Both the position numbers and the translations under genes were made by a program. This document shows positions 7,290 through 14,226 of a DNA stretch of 52,531 nt, piece after piece. Where the stretch lies: contig DATDEH010000002.1 of assembly GCA_036523395.1 (NCBI GenBank), positions 1 to 52,531 on the forward strand. The letters are read 5' to 3'. The notes beneath the pieces were generated by a model. The model was given only the letters and a program-made list of their open reading frames with translations. It was not told the origin of the DNA and did not search any database. Source of the stretch: Candidatus Limnocylindria bacterium. Lineage in GTDB: Bacteria; Chloroflexota; Limnocylindria; P2-11E. Position 1 is the stretch's first letter; each line of letters opens with the position of its first letter.

Positions 7290-8840
7290 GTGCGAGTGAA
7301 CAGCACCGAAACCACGCCCGCGCCCGCCGACGGCGGCCGCCAGGTCGGCCAGGTCCTCGCCGGCCGCTATCGCCTCGCGATGTTCAAAGGCGGCGATGAC
7401 CTCGCCGACCTGTGGCACGCGCTCGACGACTCCAGCGAGAAGGTCGTGACCCTCGAGATCCTGCGCGATCGGAGCAACGAGCCCGCCCGGCAGCGTTTCC
7501 TCGCCGAGGCTCGCCGCATGGCCGCGATCGAGCGTCCCTCGGTGATGCGCGTCGCGTCGATCCACGACGGAGCGACGGACACGTTCATCGTGTTCGACCA
7601 CCTGATCCCACTGCCCGTCGTCATGACCGAGCTTTCAGCGATCGCGAAGGACGTGAAGCCCGCGACGAAGGCCGCGGACGAGAGGACGACCGTGCTCGGT
7701 GCGATGGCGGGACCGACGCGTCCACCCGTTGCGCCGGAGCCCGTCGCAACACTGCAAGCCGCCATCGATGCGATCGAAGCGGTGGACGAGACACCAGCTT
7801 CCAATTTCGAGACCGCAGCGCCCGGGACGCCGGCTGCGTCTGCGTCGACCACCGGGCCAACGCAATCGGCGTCGGCCGTGTCCGGCGCGCTCGCCACGGC
7901 CAAGTCCGACGTCGCGGCTGTCGTGGCCGAAGTTCGCGCGCTGCTTCCGCAGGGCATCGACACGTCCGCCCTGACATCGTTCATCACGCGCGCCTCGGCG
8001 CGCATGCGTCGCGTCGCGGGAGCGGCATCGAGCGTGCGCGGCCCATCATCGAGTCCCGCGAGCGCGCCGCCTCGCGCCGCCGATGTGAAGGGCGATGCTC
8101 GTCAGACGGCTGGCACAGGCGCAGCGCAGTCGGTCGCCTCGCTCGGAACGCGCGTCGCATCGAGCGCGGCGCCCTTCATCGCGCGCGCTGCATCGAATGC
8201 GGCTCCGCTGATCGCCCGTGTCGCATCGAGCGCCGGTCCGCTGATGGCGCGTGCAGCGTCGAACGCGGGTCCGCTCGTCGCGCGGGCCGCGTCGGGCACA
8301 GGTCCGCTCATCGCGCGCATCTCGCGCGTCCACCCGGTCATCCTCGCAATCCCGATCGGTCTGCTCCTCCTTGGTATCTTCGTGCTGTCACCGCTCGACG
8401 ATGCGATCGTCGAAGTCCTTCGGGGGGCGCCGTCGCCATCCGCGACGGGTGTCCCGCGCCCGGCTCTCGCTCCCGCCCCATTCACGGTGCCGCCGCTCAG
8501 CGCGTATGGCGCCGCGTTCGAATCGCAGGGCCCCTATCCGACGACGACTCCGAACGGCACCGTCGAGTGGGTCGTCGCGCTTCGCAACACGGGCTCGGCG
8601 GGTTGGTATCGCGGCATCGAGGGCGCGCAGGCCGCACTCGCGCTGCCCAACGGCGCTGGCGTCGCCGTCCAGACGACGGAATACGTCGCGCCTGGCCAGG
8701 TGGGCTGGTTCGTCGTGAAGTTCCGCGCTCGCGCGGAGCTGGGTACGTACAACGTGCAGCTCCTGCCGCGCATCGACGGCCGCGGGCCGCTGCAGGACCT
8801 CGGCATCTACACCGTCGTCACGGTCTCACAGAACCCGTAG
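7290..8840 (+). CDS. N-lobe pseudokinase with 11-mer repeats, TM and NBR1-like outer domain
   Basis: A 516-residue protein, paralogous to the kinase at 9895-11235. Residues ~18-110 match only the N-lobe of a Ser/Thr kinase. The Gly loop is degenerate (FKGGDDLADLW), the ATP-anchoring Lys is replaced (VTLEIL versus VTVKIL in the paralogue), and the helix-C Glu is kept (AEARRM). No C-lobe, HRD or DFG follows. Then come an Ala-rich linker, five 11-residue repeats (288-342), one TM (~349-368) and a ~115-residue outer beta domain nearly matching the paralogue's. It should bind rather than phosphorylate. GTG 7290 is used, but GTG 7296 also fits. CGTTAGTCCG directly upstream is shared with the paralogue. 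Confidence 0.8.
   Translation: MRVNSTETTPAPADGGRQVGQVLAGRYRLAMFKGGDDLADLWHALDDSSEKVVTLEILRDRSNEPARQRFLAEARRMAAIERPSVMRVASIHDGATDTFIVFDHLIPLPVVMTELSAIAKDVKPATKAADERTTVLGAMAGPTRPPVAPEPVATLQAAIDAIEAVDETPASNFETAAPGTPAASASTTGPTQSASAVSGALATAKSDVAAVVAEVRALLPQGIDTSALTSFITRASARMRRVAGAASSVRGPSSSPASAPPRAADVKGDARQTAGTGAAQSVASLGTRVASSAAPFIARAASNAAPLIARVASSAGPLMARAASNAGPLVARAASGTGPLIARISRVHPVILAIPIGLLLLGIFVLSPLDDAIVEVLRGAPSPSATGVPRPALAPAPFTVPPLSAYGAAFESQGPYPTTTPNGTVEWVVALRNTGSAGWYRGIEGAQAALALPNGAGVAVQTTEYVAPGQVGWFVVKFRARAELGTYNVQLLPRIDGRGPLQDLGIYTVVTVSQNP
8151..8315 (+). repeat. Five tandem 33-bp repeats coding 11-residue units
   Basis: Five in-register units of 33 bp encode variants of R(V/A)ASxAxPxxA, e.g. 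RAASNAGPLVA and RVASSAGPLMA. They sit immediately before the TM segment of the pseudokinase, on the predicted cytoplasmic side. The units differ by scattered, mainly conservative changes, so this is an older expansion under selection rather than a recent slip. The kinase paralogue lacks them. Confidence 0.85.
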
Positions 8841-8849
8841 CGTCGCGTC

Positions 8850-9890
8850 GTGCGACGCGTCCGGACCGCCGTCACGCTCCTCCCTTACGCGCTCGTCGTG
8901 CTCCTTGCGGTCGGTCTCGCGATCGCCGGCCGCCTCTCGACTCCGGATGCGGTGAGAGTCGCGTCGTCGACGCCGACGGCGGCCGTCGCGTCGCCGACCG
9001 CTGCCGTCGCCTCGCCAACCGCGAGCGTGGTCTCATCGGAAATCGCGACTCCCGCCGCAGCGTCCGCGAGTCCGTCGGCGACCGCGTCGGCTAGCCCGAG
9101 TGCGAGCCAAACCGCGAGCCCGACGACGTCGTCGCTCGCCAACGACGCGAGCGAGATGCTGCGCGTGCACAATGCGCTTCGCGCCGCGGTCGGCGCGCCC
9201 GCGGTGCGCGCAGACGACCGTGTGACTGCCGCGGCGCAGCGCCATGCGGAGTACCTCGCTCGGAACGACGCGCTCGGTCACGACGAGGTCCCCGGTGCGC
9301 CGGGCTTCAGCGGCGTGTTCGTGCGCGATCGGCTCGCGGCGCAGGGGTACAGCGACGCGAACGCCAGCGAGGTCGCGACCTCGTTCACCTCCGGCACCGA
9401 CGGCGTCCGCTCGCTCTGGGTCCTCCCATATCACCGGCTCGGCCTCATGCATCCGGAGGCGGTCGTCGCTGGATGGGGCCATGCGGAGATCAGTGGGCGT
9501 TCCATAACCGTGGGCGTGATCGTGTACGACTTCGCTGCGCCCGCGCCCGACCGCGTGCGCGCTCCGGCACCGGACCAGCGCGTCGCCGGCGCGTACTCCG
9601 GCGAGGAGATCCCCGACGTATTGCCCGCGGGCGCCTCGCGACCGGTCGGCTATCCGATCATGGTCGTGTATTCGAGCGCGCGCGCCGTCGATCTGCGCAG
9701 CGCGCGCCTCGTACAGGTCGGCGGGCCGGACTTCGCGTACCACGTCGTGCCGCAGCTCTACGAACGCGATTACGTCGCGGTCATACCCGCGGCGCCGCTC
9801 ACTCCTGGCGCGCGCTACCGGGTGCGCCTCGAGCTGACGGTCGCGGGTGCGGATGTCGTTGAGGAATGGGAGTTCCAGGCCGAGCGCTAG
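8850..9890 (+). CDS. Membrane-anchored CAP (SCP/PR-1) domain protein
   Basis: A 346-residue protein. Residues ~9-27 form a signal anchor, ~36-98 a Ser/Thr/Ala/Pro-rich wall-spanning linker, and ~100-225 a CAP domain (LRVHNALRAAVGAPAV, ...AQRHAEYLARND, GHDE, then VGVIVYDF). After that comes a ~100-residue beta-rich C-terminal domain ending in VVEEWEFQAE. CAP proteins act outside the cell; enzymatic activity is not established for most. The GTG start lacks an RBS but has TAGCGT (8838-8843) 6 bases upstream, made from the preceding stop codon. It lies 9 bp after the pseudokinase and ends 4 bp from the convergent kinase gene, so a shared envelope-sensing role is likely but inferred. Confidence 0.82.
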   Translation: MRRVRTAVTLLPYALVVLLAVGLAIAGRLSTPDAVRVASSTPTAAVASPTAAVASPTASVVSSEIATPAAASASPSATASASPSASQTASPTTSSLANDASEMLRVHNALRAAVGAPAVRADDRVTAAAQRHAEYLARNDALGHDEVPGAPGFSGVFVRDRLAAQGYSDANASEVATSFTSGTDGVRSLWVLPYHRLGLMHPEAVVAGWGHAEISGRSITVGVIVYDFAAPAPDRVRAPAPDQRVAGAYSGEEIPDVLPAGASRPVGYPIMVVYSSARAVDLRSARLVQVGGPDFAYHVVPQLYERDYVAVIPAAPLTPGARYRVRLELTVAGADVVEEWEFQAER

Positions 9891-9894
9891 GCGA

Positions 9895-11235
9895 CTATCT
9901 GACGGTCACCACCGCGTAGATGCCGAGATCCGGGAGCGGACCGCGGCCGTTGATCGCGGGGCGCAGGCGGATCGTGTGCGGACCAAGCTCGCTCGGCGCG
10001 CGGAAGTGCGCGACGAACCAGCCCGTCTGACCGGGCCCGACGTACTGCGTCGATTGCACGGCGACGACGGTGCCGTCGTCGAGGATGAGCGAGGCCTGAG
10101 CGCCGTCCACTCCGCGATACCAGCCGGCGGAGCCTGTGTTGCGGAGCGCGAGCGTCCATTCGACCGTGCTGTTCGGCGACGCGTTCGGATAGGGTGCCTG
10201 CGACTCGAACGTCGCGCCATACGCGCCGAGCGGCGGCACGTCGAACGCGGGGCGAACGAGAGCAGGCATCGTGCCGGCGTTGGTCGCGTCGGCAGCGGGA
10301 TGCGTCTGCTGGAGCAACACGCCGGCGACGATGAGCGTTGCCGCAGCGACACGGAAGGAAAGCTCCGGGCGAGCCTTCGCGAACGCGACAGCGCGGCGTG
10401 CCCCGCCACGTGAGAGCAGGCTCGACACGGCGGCGCGCCCGCGACGCGTCACGCGACCCAGGACCGCGAGCTCTTCATCGATGACGACCGCGAGCGCGAC
10501 GCCGTACACGAACGTGCGCGGACGGCCGTAGCGGCGCGTGGGATCCGGCTCGAGACCGCGACGCAGCACGCTCGCGACGCGCGGCGACGGATGCGCACCG
10601 AGCAGCTCCTTCGCGATCGCCGCGAGCCCGTAGACGTCGCTCGCGCGGGACGCTGCGCCGCCCGCGGTCACCTCGGGAGACGCGAAGCCGGGCGTGCCGC
10701 GCACGACCTCGGGCGGATGACCGATCGGTTCGGCGATGCCGAAGTCGAGCAGCCGCGGTCGTCCGTCGGCCGCGATGAGGACGTTCGCGGGCTTGAGGTC
10801 GAGGTGCACGAAGCCGTGCGAGTGGAACGCCTCGACCGCGTCGGCGATCTGGATCAGCAGGAGCGCGATCTTGCGCGGCGGGAGCGCGGGGCCGGTCCGT
10901 GCGATCTGGTCGAGCGGCTCGCCCTCGACATGCTCGAACGCGATGAGCGTGTCGCCCAGCGCCTCGTGGATGCCGAGGACCGGGACGATCGACGGATGGT
11001 CCAGCGTTTCGAGACGGCGCGCCTCGGCCAGGAAGTGGCGCCGCGCGTCCGAGTCCTTCGGGTCGCGGAGGATCTTCACCGTGACGGGGCGGTCACGCGA
11101 CTCGTCGTAGGCGCGCCAGACGTCCGCCGTGCCACCGGTGCCGATGTGAGCGGCGAGGCGGTAGCGCCCGGCGACGACCGCGCCGATATCACGACCGGAC
11201 GGGGAAAGGATCTCGGTGACGTCTGACCGCCTCAT
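9895..11235 (-). CDS. Transmembrane Ser/Thr protein kinase with NBR1-like outer domain
   Basis: A 446-residue receptor-type kinase. Intact catalytic marks are the Gly loop IGTGGTADVW, the VTVKIL Lys, the helix-C Glu in AEARRLE, the catalytic loop HLDLKPANV (HLD instead of HRD), LLDFGIAEP and the FASPE equivalent of APE. The C-lobe is short. One TM (~315-333) leads to an outer domain with TVEWTLALRNTGSAGWYRG, resembling the Ig-like NBR1/FW fold. The ATG at 11235 gives the same lead length as the pseudokinase; GTG 11265 is an alternative and lies 9 bases after the shared CGTTAGTCCG. It ends 4 bp from the CAP gene. It probably senses an envelope ligand, with the pseudokinase as partner or competitor. 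Confidence 0.88.
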   Translation of the reverse strand: MRRSDVTEILSPSGRDIGAVVAGRYRLAAHIGTGGTADVWRAYDESRDRPVTVKILRDPKDSDARRHFLAEARRLETLDHPSIVPVLGIHEALGDTLIAFEHVEGEPLDQIARTGPALPPRKIALLLIQIADAVEAFHSHGFVHLDLKPANVLIAADGRPRLLDFGIAEPIGHPPEVVRGTPGFASPEVTAGGAASRASDVYGLAAIAKELLGAHPSPRVASVLRRGLEPDPTRRYGRPRTFVYGVALAVVIDEELAVLGRVTRRGRAAVSSLLSRGGARRAVAFAKARPELSFRVAAATLIVAGVLLQQTHPAADATNAGTMPALVRPAFDVPPLGAYGATFESQAPYPNASPNSTVEWTLALRNTGSAGWYRGVDGAQASLILDDGTVVAVQSTQYVGPGQTGWFVAHFRAPSELGPHTIRLRPAINGRGPLPDLGIYAVVTVR

Positions 11236-11302
11236 CGAAGTGATTAACGGGCCGGTCAGTCGCACGCTGCGTTTCGGACTAACGGGGCAGTACTTGTTTA
11301 TC

Positions 11303-11322
11303 GCAGGGGGAGAACCCCCTGC
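11303..11322 (-). terminator. Perfect GC hairpin after the dioxygenase gene
   Basis: GCAGGGGG-AGAA-CCCCCTGC is an 8-bp perfect stem with a 4-base loop, 18 bases beyond the dioxygenase stop. A second CCCCCCTGC (11325-11333) next to it could pair with the same arm as an alternative. There is no T tract on the minus strand after the stem, so it may be a non-classical terminator, an mRNA-stabilising end or a barrier before the kinase promoter. Confidence 0.5.
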
Positions 11323-11340
11323 AACCCCCCTGCTACCGCC

Positions 11341-12135
11341 CTAGCTCGCGAGACCGATGTCGAACGTCGCGGCGTAGGCGTCGCCGTTCTTCGTGACGTT
11401 CAGGGTCAGCTTGCCGCCGCTCTGCTGGAAGATGCCGTCGGCGGCGTTCCGCGTGACGCCCTGCGTTCCCTTCTGCGAGTACGGCGTCTGCGCGAACACC
11501 TGCGTGTTCAGCGCGTCGTCGAAGAAGAGCTGCGAAGTGAACTCGCTCGAAGACGTCGGACGGATCTTGAAGTGGATGTGCACGGCCCGGCCCTGGTACC
11601 AGCCGGGATAGACCGTGGTGAACTTCGCGCTGCCCGATGCGTCGGTGGTCCGGTAACCGCGCAGGAACTTCTGCCCTCGCGCGTTGTCCACATCGGAGTA
11701 CACGCCGAGCGCGTCGCAGTGCCAGACATCGACGACTGCGCCGCTGAGCGCGGTGCACGCGCTGCCGCTGACCCGCGAGACGAGGAAGTTGAGCGTGAGT
11801 AGGGCGCCGGGTCTCACCGAGCCGGTCCCGGGATCCGAACGGATGTCAGAGCGGTTCAGCTTCTCGTCGACGAAGTACGGACCTTCAGTGAGTGCGGGAC
11901 GCACGATGCATGAAGGCAGCACCGTGGTCGCCGCCGCAGATGCCGCGGCTGCCGCCGTCGCCCCGGCGCTCGTCTGCTGCGCCGCGGCCGTCGGCGATGC
12001 CGACGTGAGCGCACCCGGAGCGCACGCCGCGAGGAGCGCGACGCTCGATCCACCCAGGAGCGCGAGGACCTCTCTGCGGCTCAGGATGCGGCCGACCTGC
12101 GCGTCGTCGTTGTCGATCGCGTGCTGCTCTTTCAG
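11341..12135 (-). CDS. Exported intradiol ring-cleavage dioxygenase (lipoprotein), CTG start
   Basis: The frame codes 264 residues from a CTG at 12135. No ATG, GTG or TTG exists before GTG 11922, yet the codons upstream of that encode a clear Tat-like lipoprotein signal (SRREVLALLGG..., lipobox LLAAC, Cys38) and an Ala/Thr tether, so the start must be upstream. The rest is an intradiol dioxygenase fold of the protocatechuate/catechol 1,2-type: TEGPYFVDEKLNRSD, VDVWHCDALGVYSDV, FLRGYRTTD, and HIHFK with two His. These carry the Tyr/His ligands of the non-heme Fe(III). It would open aromatic diols outside the membrane. It lies 11 bp after YceI, in one transcription unit. Confidence 0.82.
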   Translation of the reverse strand: MKEQHAIDNDDAQVGRILSRREVLALLGGSSVALLAACAPGALTSASPTAAAQQTSAGATAAAAASAAATTVLPSCIVRPALTEGPYFVDEKLNRSDIRSDPGTGSVRPGALLTLNFLVSRVSGSACTALSGAVVDVWHCDALGVYSDVDNARGQKFLRGYRTTDASGSAKFTTVYPGWYQGRAVHIHFKIRPTSSSEFTSQLFFDDALNTQVFAQTPYSQKGTQGVTRNAADGIFQQSGGKLTLNVTKNGDAYAATFDIGLAS

Positions 12136-12146
12136 TTCTCTCTGAC

Positions 12147-12863
12147 CTAGACCTTCACCGTCGCAACGAGGTCGACGACAACGCGGATCTCGTCGACGAC
12201 GCTGACGACGCGGAACGGGACGGAGGGTGCGGACATCCCGAAGTCGCCGAACTTCCAGGTCGGCGCCGCTGTCGCCGTGGCTGTGAGGTCGTTCCCACTG
12301 CGCTTGGCCACCACGTCGAACGTCACTTCTTTCGTTTTGCCGTGGATCGTGATCTGACCCGTGAGCTTGAAGGTGAACTCACCGCTCGCCGGCATCGGGA
12401 GCACCAGGCCGCTCGTCTTCGTCGGAACGAACTCCGCCTTCGGGAACTGACGGACCTGCAGCGTGTCCATCTTCACGAAGTTGTCGCGGTCGCGCTGATC
12501 GCTCGCGAGCGTTGTGAGATCGAACGTGATCTTCGAGTCGGACGAGAACGTGCCGTCGTCTTTGAGGACGAACGTCCCGGTCGCGCCTGTCGCAACGAGC
12601 ACCGCATCTGATGGGAGGTTCACGCCCACCAGCTGCTCGCGCACGCGCACCGTCGCCCTCGAGGTGTCACTGATGGTCCAGGTCCCGGTCGTGACAGTGC
12701 TCACGCTCGTTGCGGTCGCTGTCGGCGTGGGTGTCGCGGTGGCCGCGACGGCCGTTGGCGCAGGGCTCGCGCTCGGCGCGACGGCTGCTCCACCGCACGC
12801 GGCGAGCAGGAGGCTCGCGGTCGCGAGCGGCATGGCAATGCGGGACATGTACCCTGAGCTCAT
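12147..12863 (-). CDS. YceI family lipoprotein
   Basis: A 238-residue protein. A lipobox (LLLAACGG, Cys23) is followed by a Pro/Thr/Ala tether and a YceI-like lipocalin domain: TGTWTISDTSRATVRVREQ, SDSKITFDLTTL, RDNFVKMDTLQV, PKAEFVPTK, LTGQITIHGKTKEVTFDV. YceI domains bind polyisoprenoids or other amphiphiles in a beta barrel. The ATG has an ideal GGAGG 5 bases upstream. The downstream intradiol dioxygenase is also an exported lipoprotein, so both probably act at the outer face of the membrane on lipophilic or aromatic compounds (inference). The spaced GCTAAG repeats upstream suggest response-regulator control. Confidence 0.88.
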   Translation of the reverse strand: MSSGYMSRIAMPLATASLLLAACGGAAVAPSASPAPTAVAATATPTPTATATSVSTVTTGTWTISDTSRATVRVREQLVGVNLPSDAVLVATGATGTFVLKDDGTFSSDSKITFDLTTLASDQRDRDNFVKMDTLQVRQFPKAEFVPTKTSGLVLPMPASGEFTFKLTGQITIHGKTKEVTFDVVAKRSGNDLTATATAAPTWKFGDFGMSAPSVPFRVVSVVDEIRVVVDLVATVKV

Positions 12864-12916
12864 CGTTTCCTCCGCGGTGTGTTCGTCCGACCTTACACGC
12901 CGGAAGGCCGCTCGGG

Positions 12917-12933
12917 GCTAAGTATTCGCTAAG
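12917..12933 (-). promoter_or_regulatory. GCTAAG direct repeats, 11-bp period, upstream of YceI
   Basis: GCTAAG-TATTC-GCTAAG (CTTAGC-GAATA-CTTAGC on the coding strand) is a perfect 6-bp direct repeat one helical turn apart, centred about 60 bp upstream of the YceI start. This geometry is typical of OmpR/PhoB-family response-regulator sites. No such regulator is in the window. Confidence 0.45.
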
Positions 12934-12944
12934 AACGCACCGCG

Positions 12945-14036
12945 TTATGCGCGCATGAATTCAGCAAGCAGGCGATGGAAATGATGCACACCGCCTTCGC
13001 GGGCGGGCGAGTATCGGCCGCGATCGTATAGTCGTGAGCGGACGCCGCGCTGGACGGCCTCGACGATCGCCTCGTCTTCGCGCTCCACCCGATCGAGCCC
13101 ACCGCCCGCGCCCTGTTCGCGCTTGCTCGCGTCCCACACGAACGGGAGGAACGACACGCGCGTCCGATCCACGGCGAGCGGGGCCACGACATTCACCGAG
13201 ACGCCCCACGGGTACACGTTGAACATCGTCGTCGGGAACAGCCAGTAGTAATACGCGCCGATGGCCTTGCCGGCGTCGGTGTGCGAGCGCGGCGCGCCCA
13301 GCGCGCTCTCGCCGGACTTCGCGATCGCGACCTGCAACACGGCGAAGCGCTCGAGCTCGACCGCATAGGCGCCGTAGTCGATGACCGCGGCGAGGCTGTT
13401 GTGCACGTACGGGATGTGGAAGCCCTCGAGGTAGTTGTCGATGTACAGCGCCCAGTTCGCGTTCACGACGTAGTCGCGCGTACCGGCCTCATCGAACACG
13501 AGTTGGTCGAACGGGAGGTGGCCGATGCGGCCTCGCATCGGCGCCACGACGTCTTCGAACGTCATCGCGGGCGCGAGGGACACCATCAGAAAGCGCTGCC
13601 AAGTCCCGAGCGCGACGTGCGGCAGGTCGTCACTCGCCGAAGGAAAGTCCGCCGTCCCTTCGAACTCGGGCATGGAGTGGAAGCGGCCGTCGAGCGTGAA
13701 GCGCCGGCCGTGATAGCGGCAGCGCAGTTGCTGCTGGTGGCCCGCTCCGTCGACGACGAGCGTGCCGCGATGCGTGCACACGTTCGACAGCGCATGCACC
13801 TGGTCCTGCGCGTCGCGCGTGAGGAGCAGCGGCTCATCGAGCGCACCGGGCAGCAGCGTGAACGGAAAGACCTGTCCGGCCACCTTCACGACATCGTCGT
13901 TCGCGGCGTATTGCCATGTGCGAGCGAACACACGCTCACGCTGAGCGCGAAAAAGTGCGTGATCTGAGTAGACACGGGCCGGGAGTGTCTTCGCGACGCG
14001 GATGTCGGGATCGATGTCGAAGTTCGCGCCACTCAC
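12945..14036 (-). CDS. Rieske non-heme iron oxygenase, alpha subunit
   Basis: A 363-residue oxygenase component. The Rieske [2Fe-2S] ligands are Cys87/His89 (VCTHRG) and Cys106/His109 (CRYHG). The mononuclear iron ligands are His207 and His212 (NYLEGFHIPYVH), with Asp321 (VEREDEAI) as the probable third. The residue three before His207, which bridges electrons between subunits, is Glu204, not the usual Asp; Glu is seen in quaternary-ammonium oxygenases such as carnitine monooxygenase CntA. No reductase or ferredoxin gene is adjacent. The GTG start has no RBS but has TAGCAT (14048-14043) 6 bases upstream. Full length for the family. Substrate unknown; carnitine/betaine-like compounds are the leading guess. 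Confidence 0.88.
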   Translation of the reverse strand: MSGANFDIDPDIRVAKTLPARVYSDHALFRAQRERVFARTWQYAANDDVVKVAGQVFPFTLLPGALDEPLLLTRDAQDQVHALSNVCTHRGTLVVDGAGHQQQLRCRYHGRRFTLDGRFHSMPEFEGTADFPSASDDLPHVALGTWQRFLMVSLAPAMTFEDVVAPMRGRIGHLPFDQLVFDEAGTRDYVVNANWALYIDNYLEGFHIPYVHNSLAAVIDYGAYAVELERFAVLQVAIAKSGESALGAPRSHTDAGKAIGAYYYWLFPTTMFNVYPWGVSVNVVAPLAVDRTRVSFLPFVWDASKREQGAGGGLDRVEREDEAIVEAVQRGVRSRLYDRGRYSPAREGGVHHFHRLLAEFMRA

Positions 14037-14042
14037 GCCGCG

Positions 14043-14048
14043 ATGCTA
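14043..14048 (-). promoter_or_regulatory. -10-like TAGCAT before the Rieske gene (leaderless)
   Basis: TAGCAT on the minus strand lies 6 bases before the GTG start, with no Shine-Dalgarno between. Transcription should begin at or next to the start codon. The rest of the 190-bp divergent gap to the GH57 gene shows no second strong element; a CACAAT lies 6 bases before the GH57 GTG. Confidence 0.4.
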
Positions 14049-14226
14049 GCGACGAAGGCGTTACGCGCGCAGCGCGGGGTGGCGCTGCGTCTTGACGAGG
14101 AGGACGAGCGCGACGAGCGCGAGCGCCGCTGGCGCGAAGGTCGGCGCTGGCTGCATGAAATCCGCCTAAGACGTGCGAATGCACCGCCTGCGAGCCTAAG
14201 CCAAGAGCGAGAGCCACAATGGGAAC

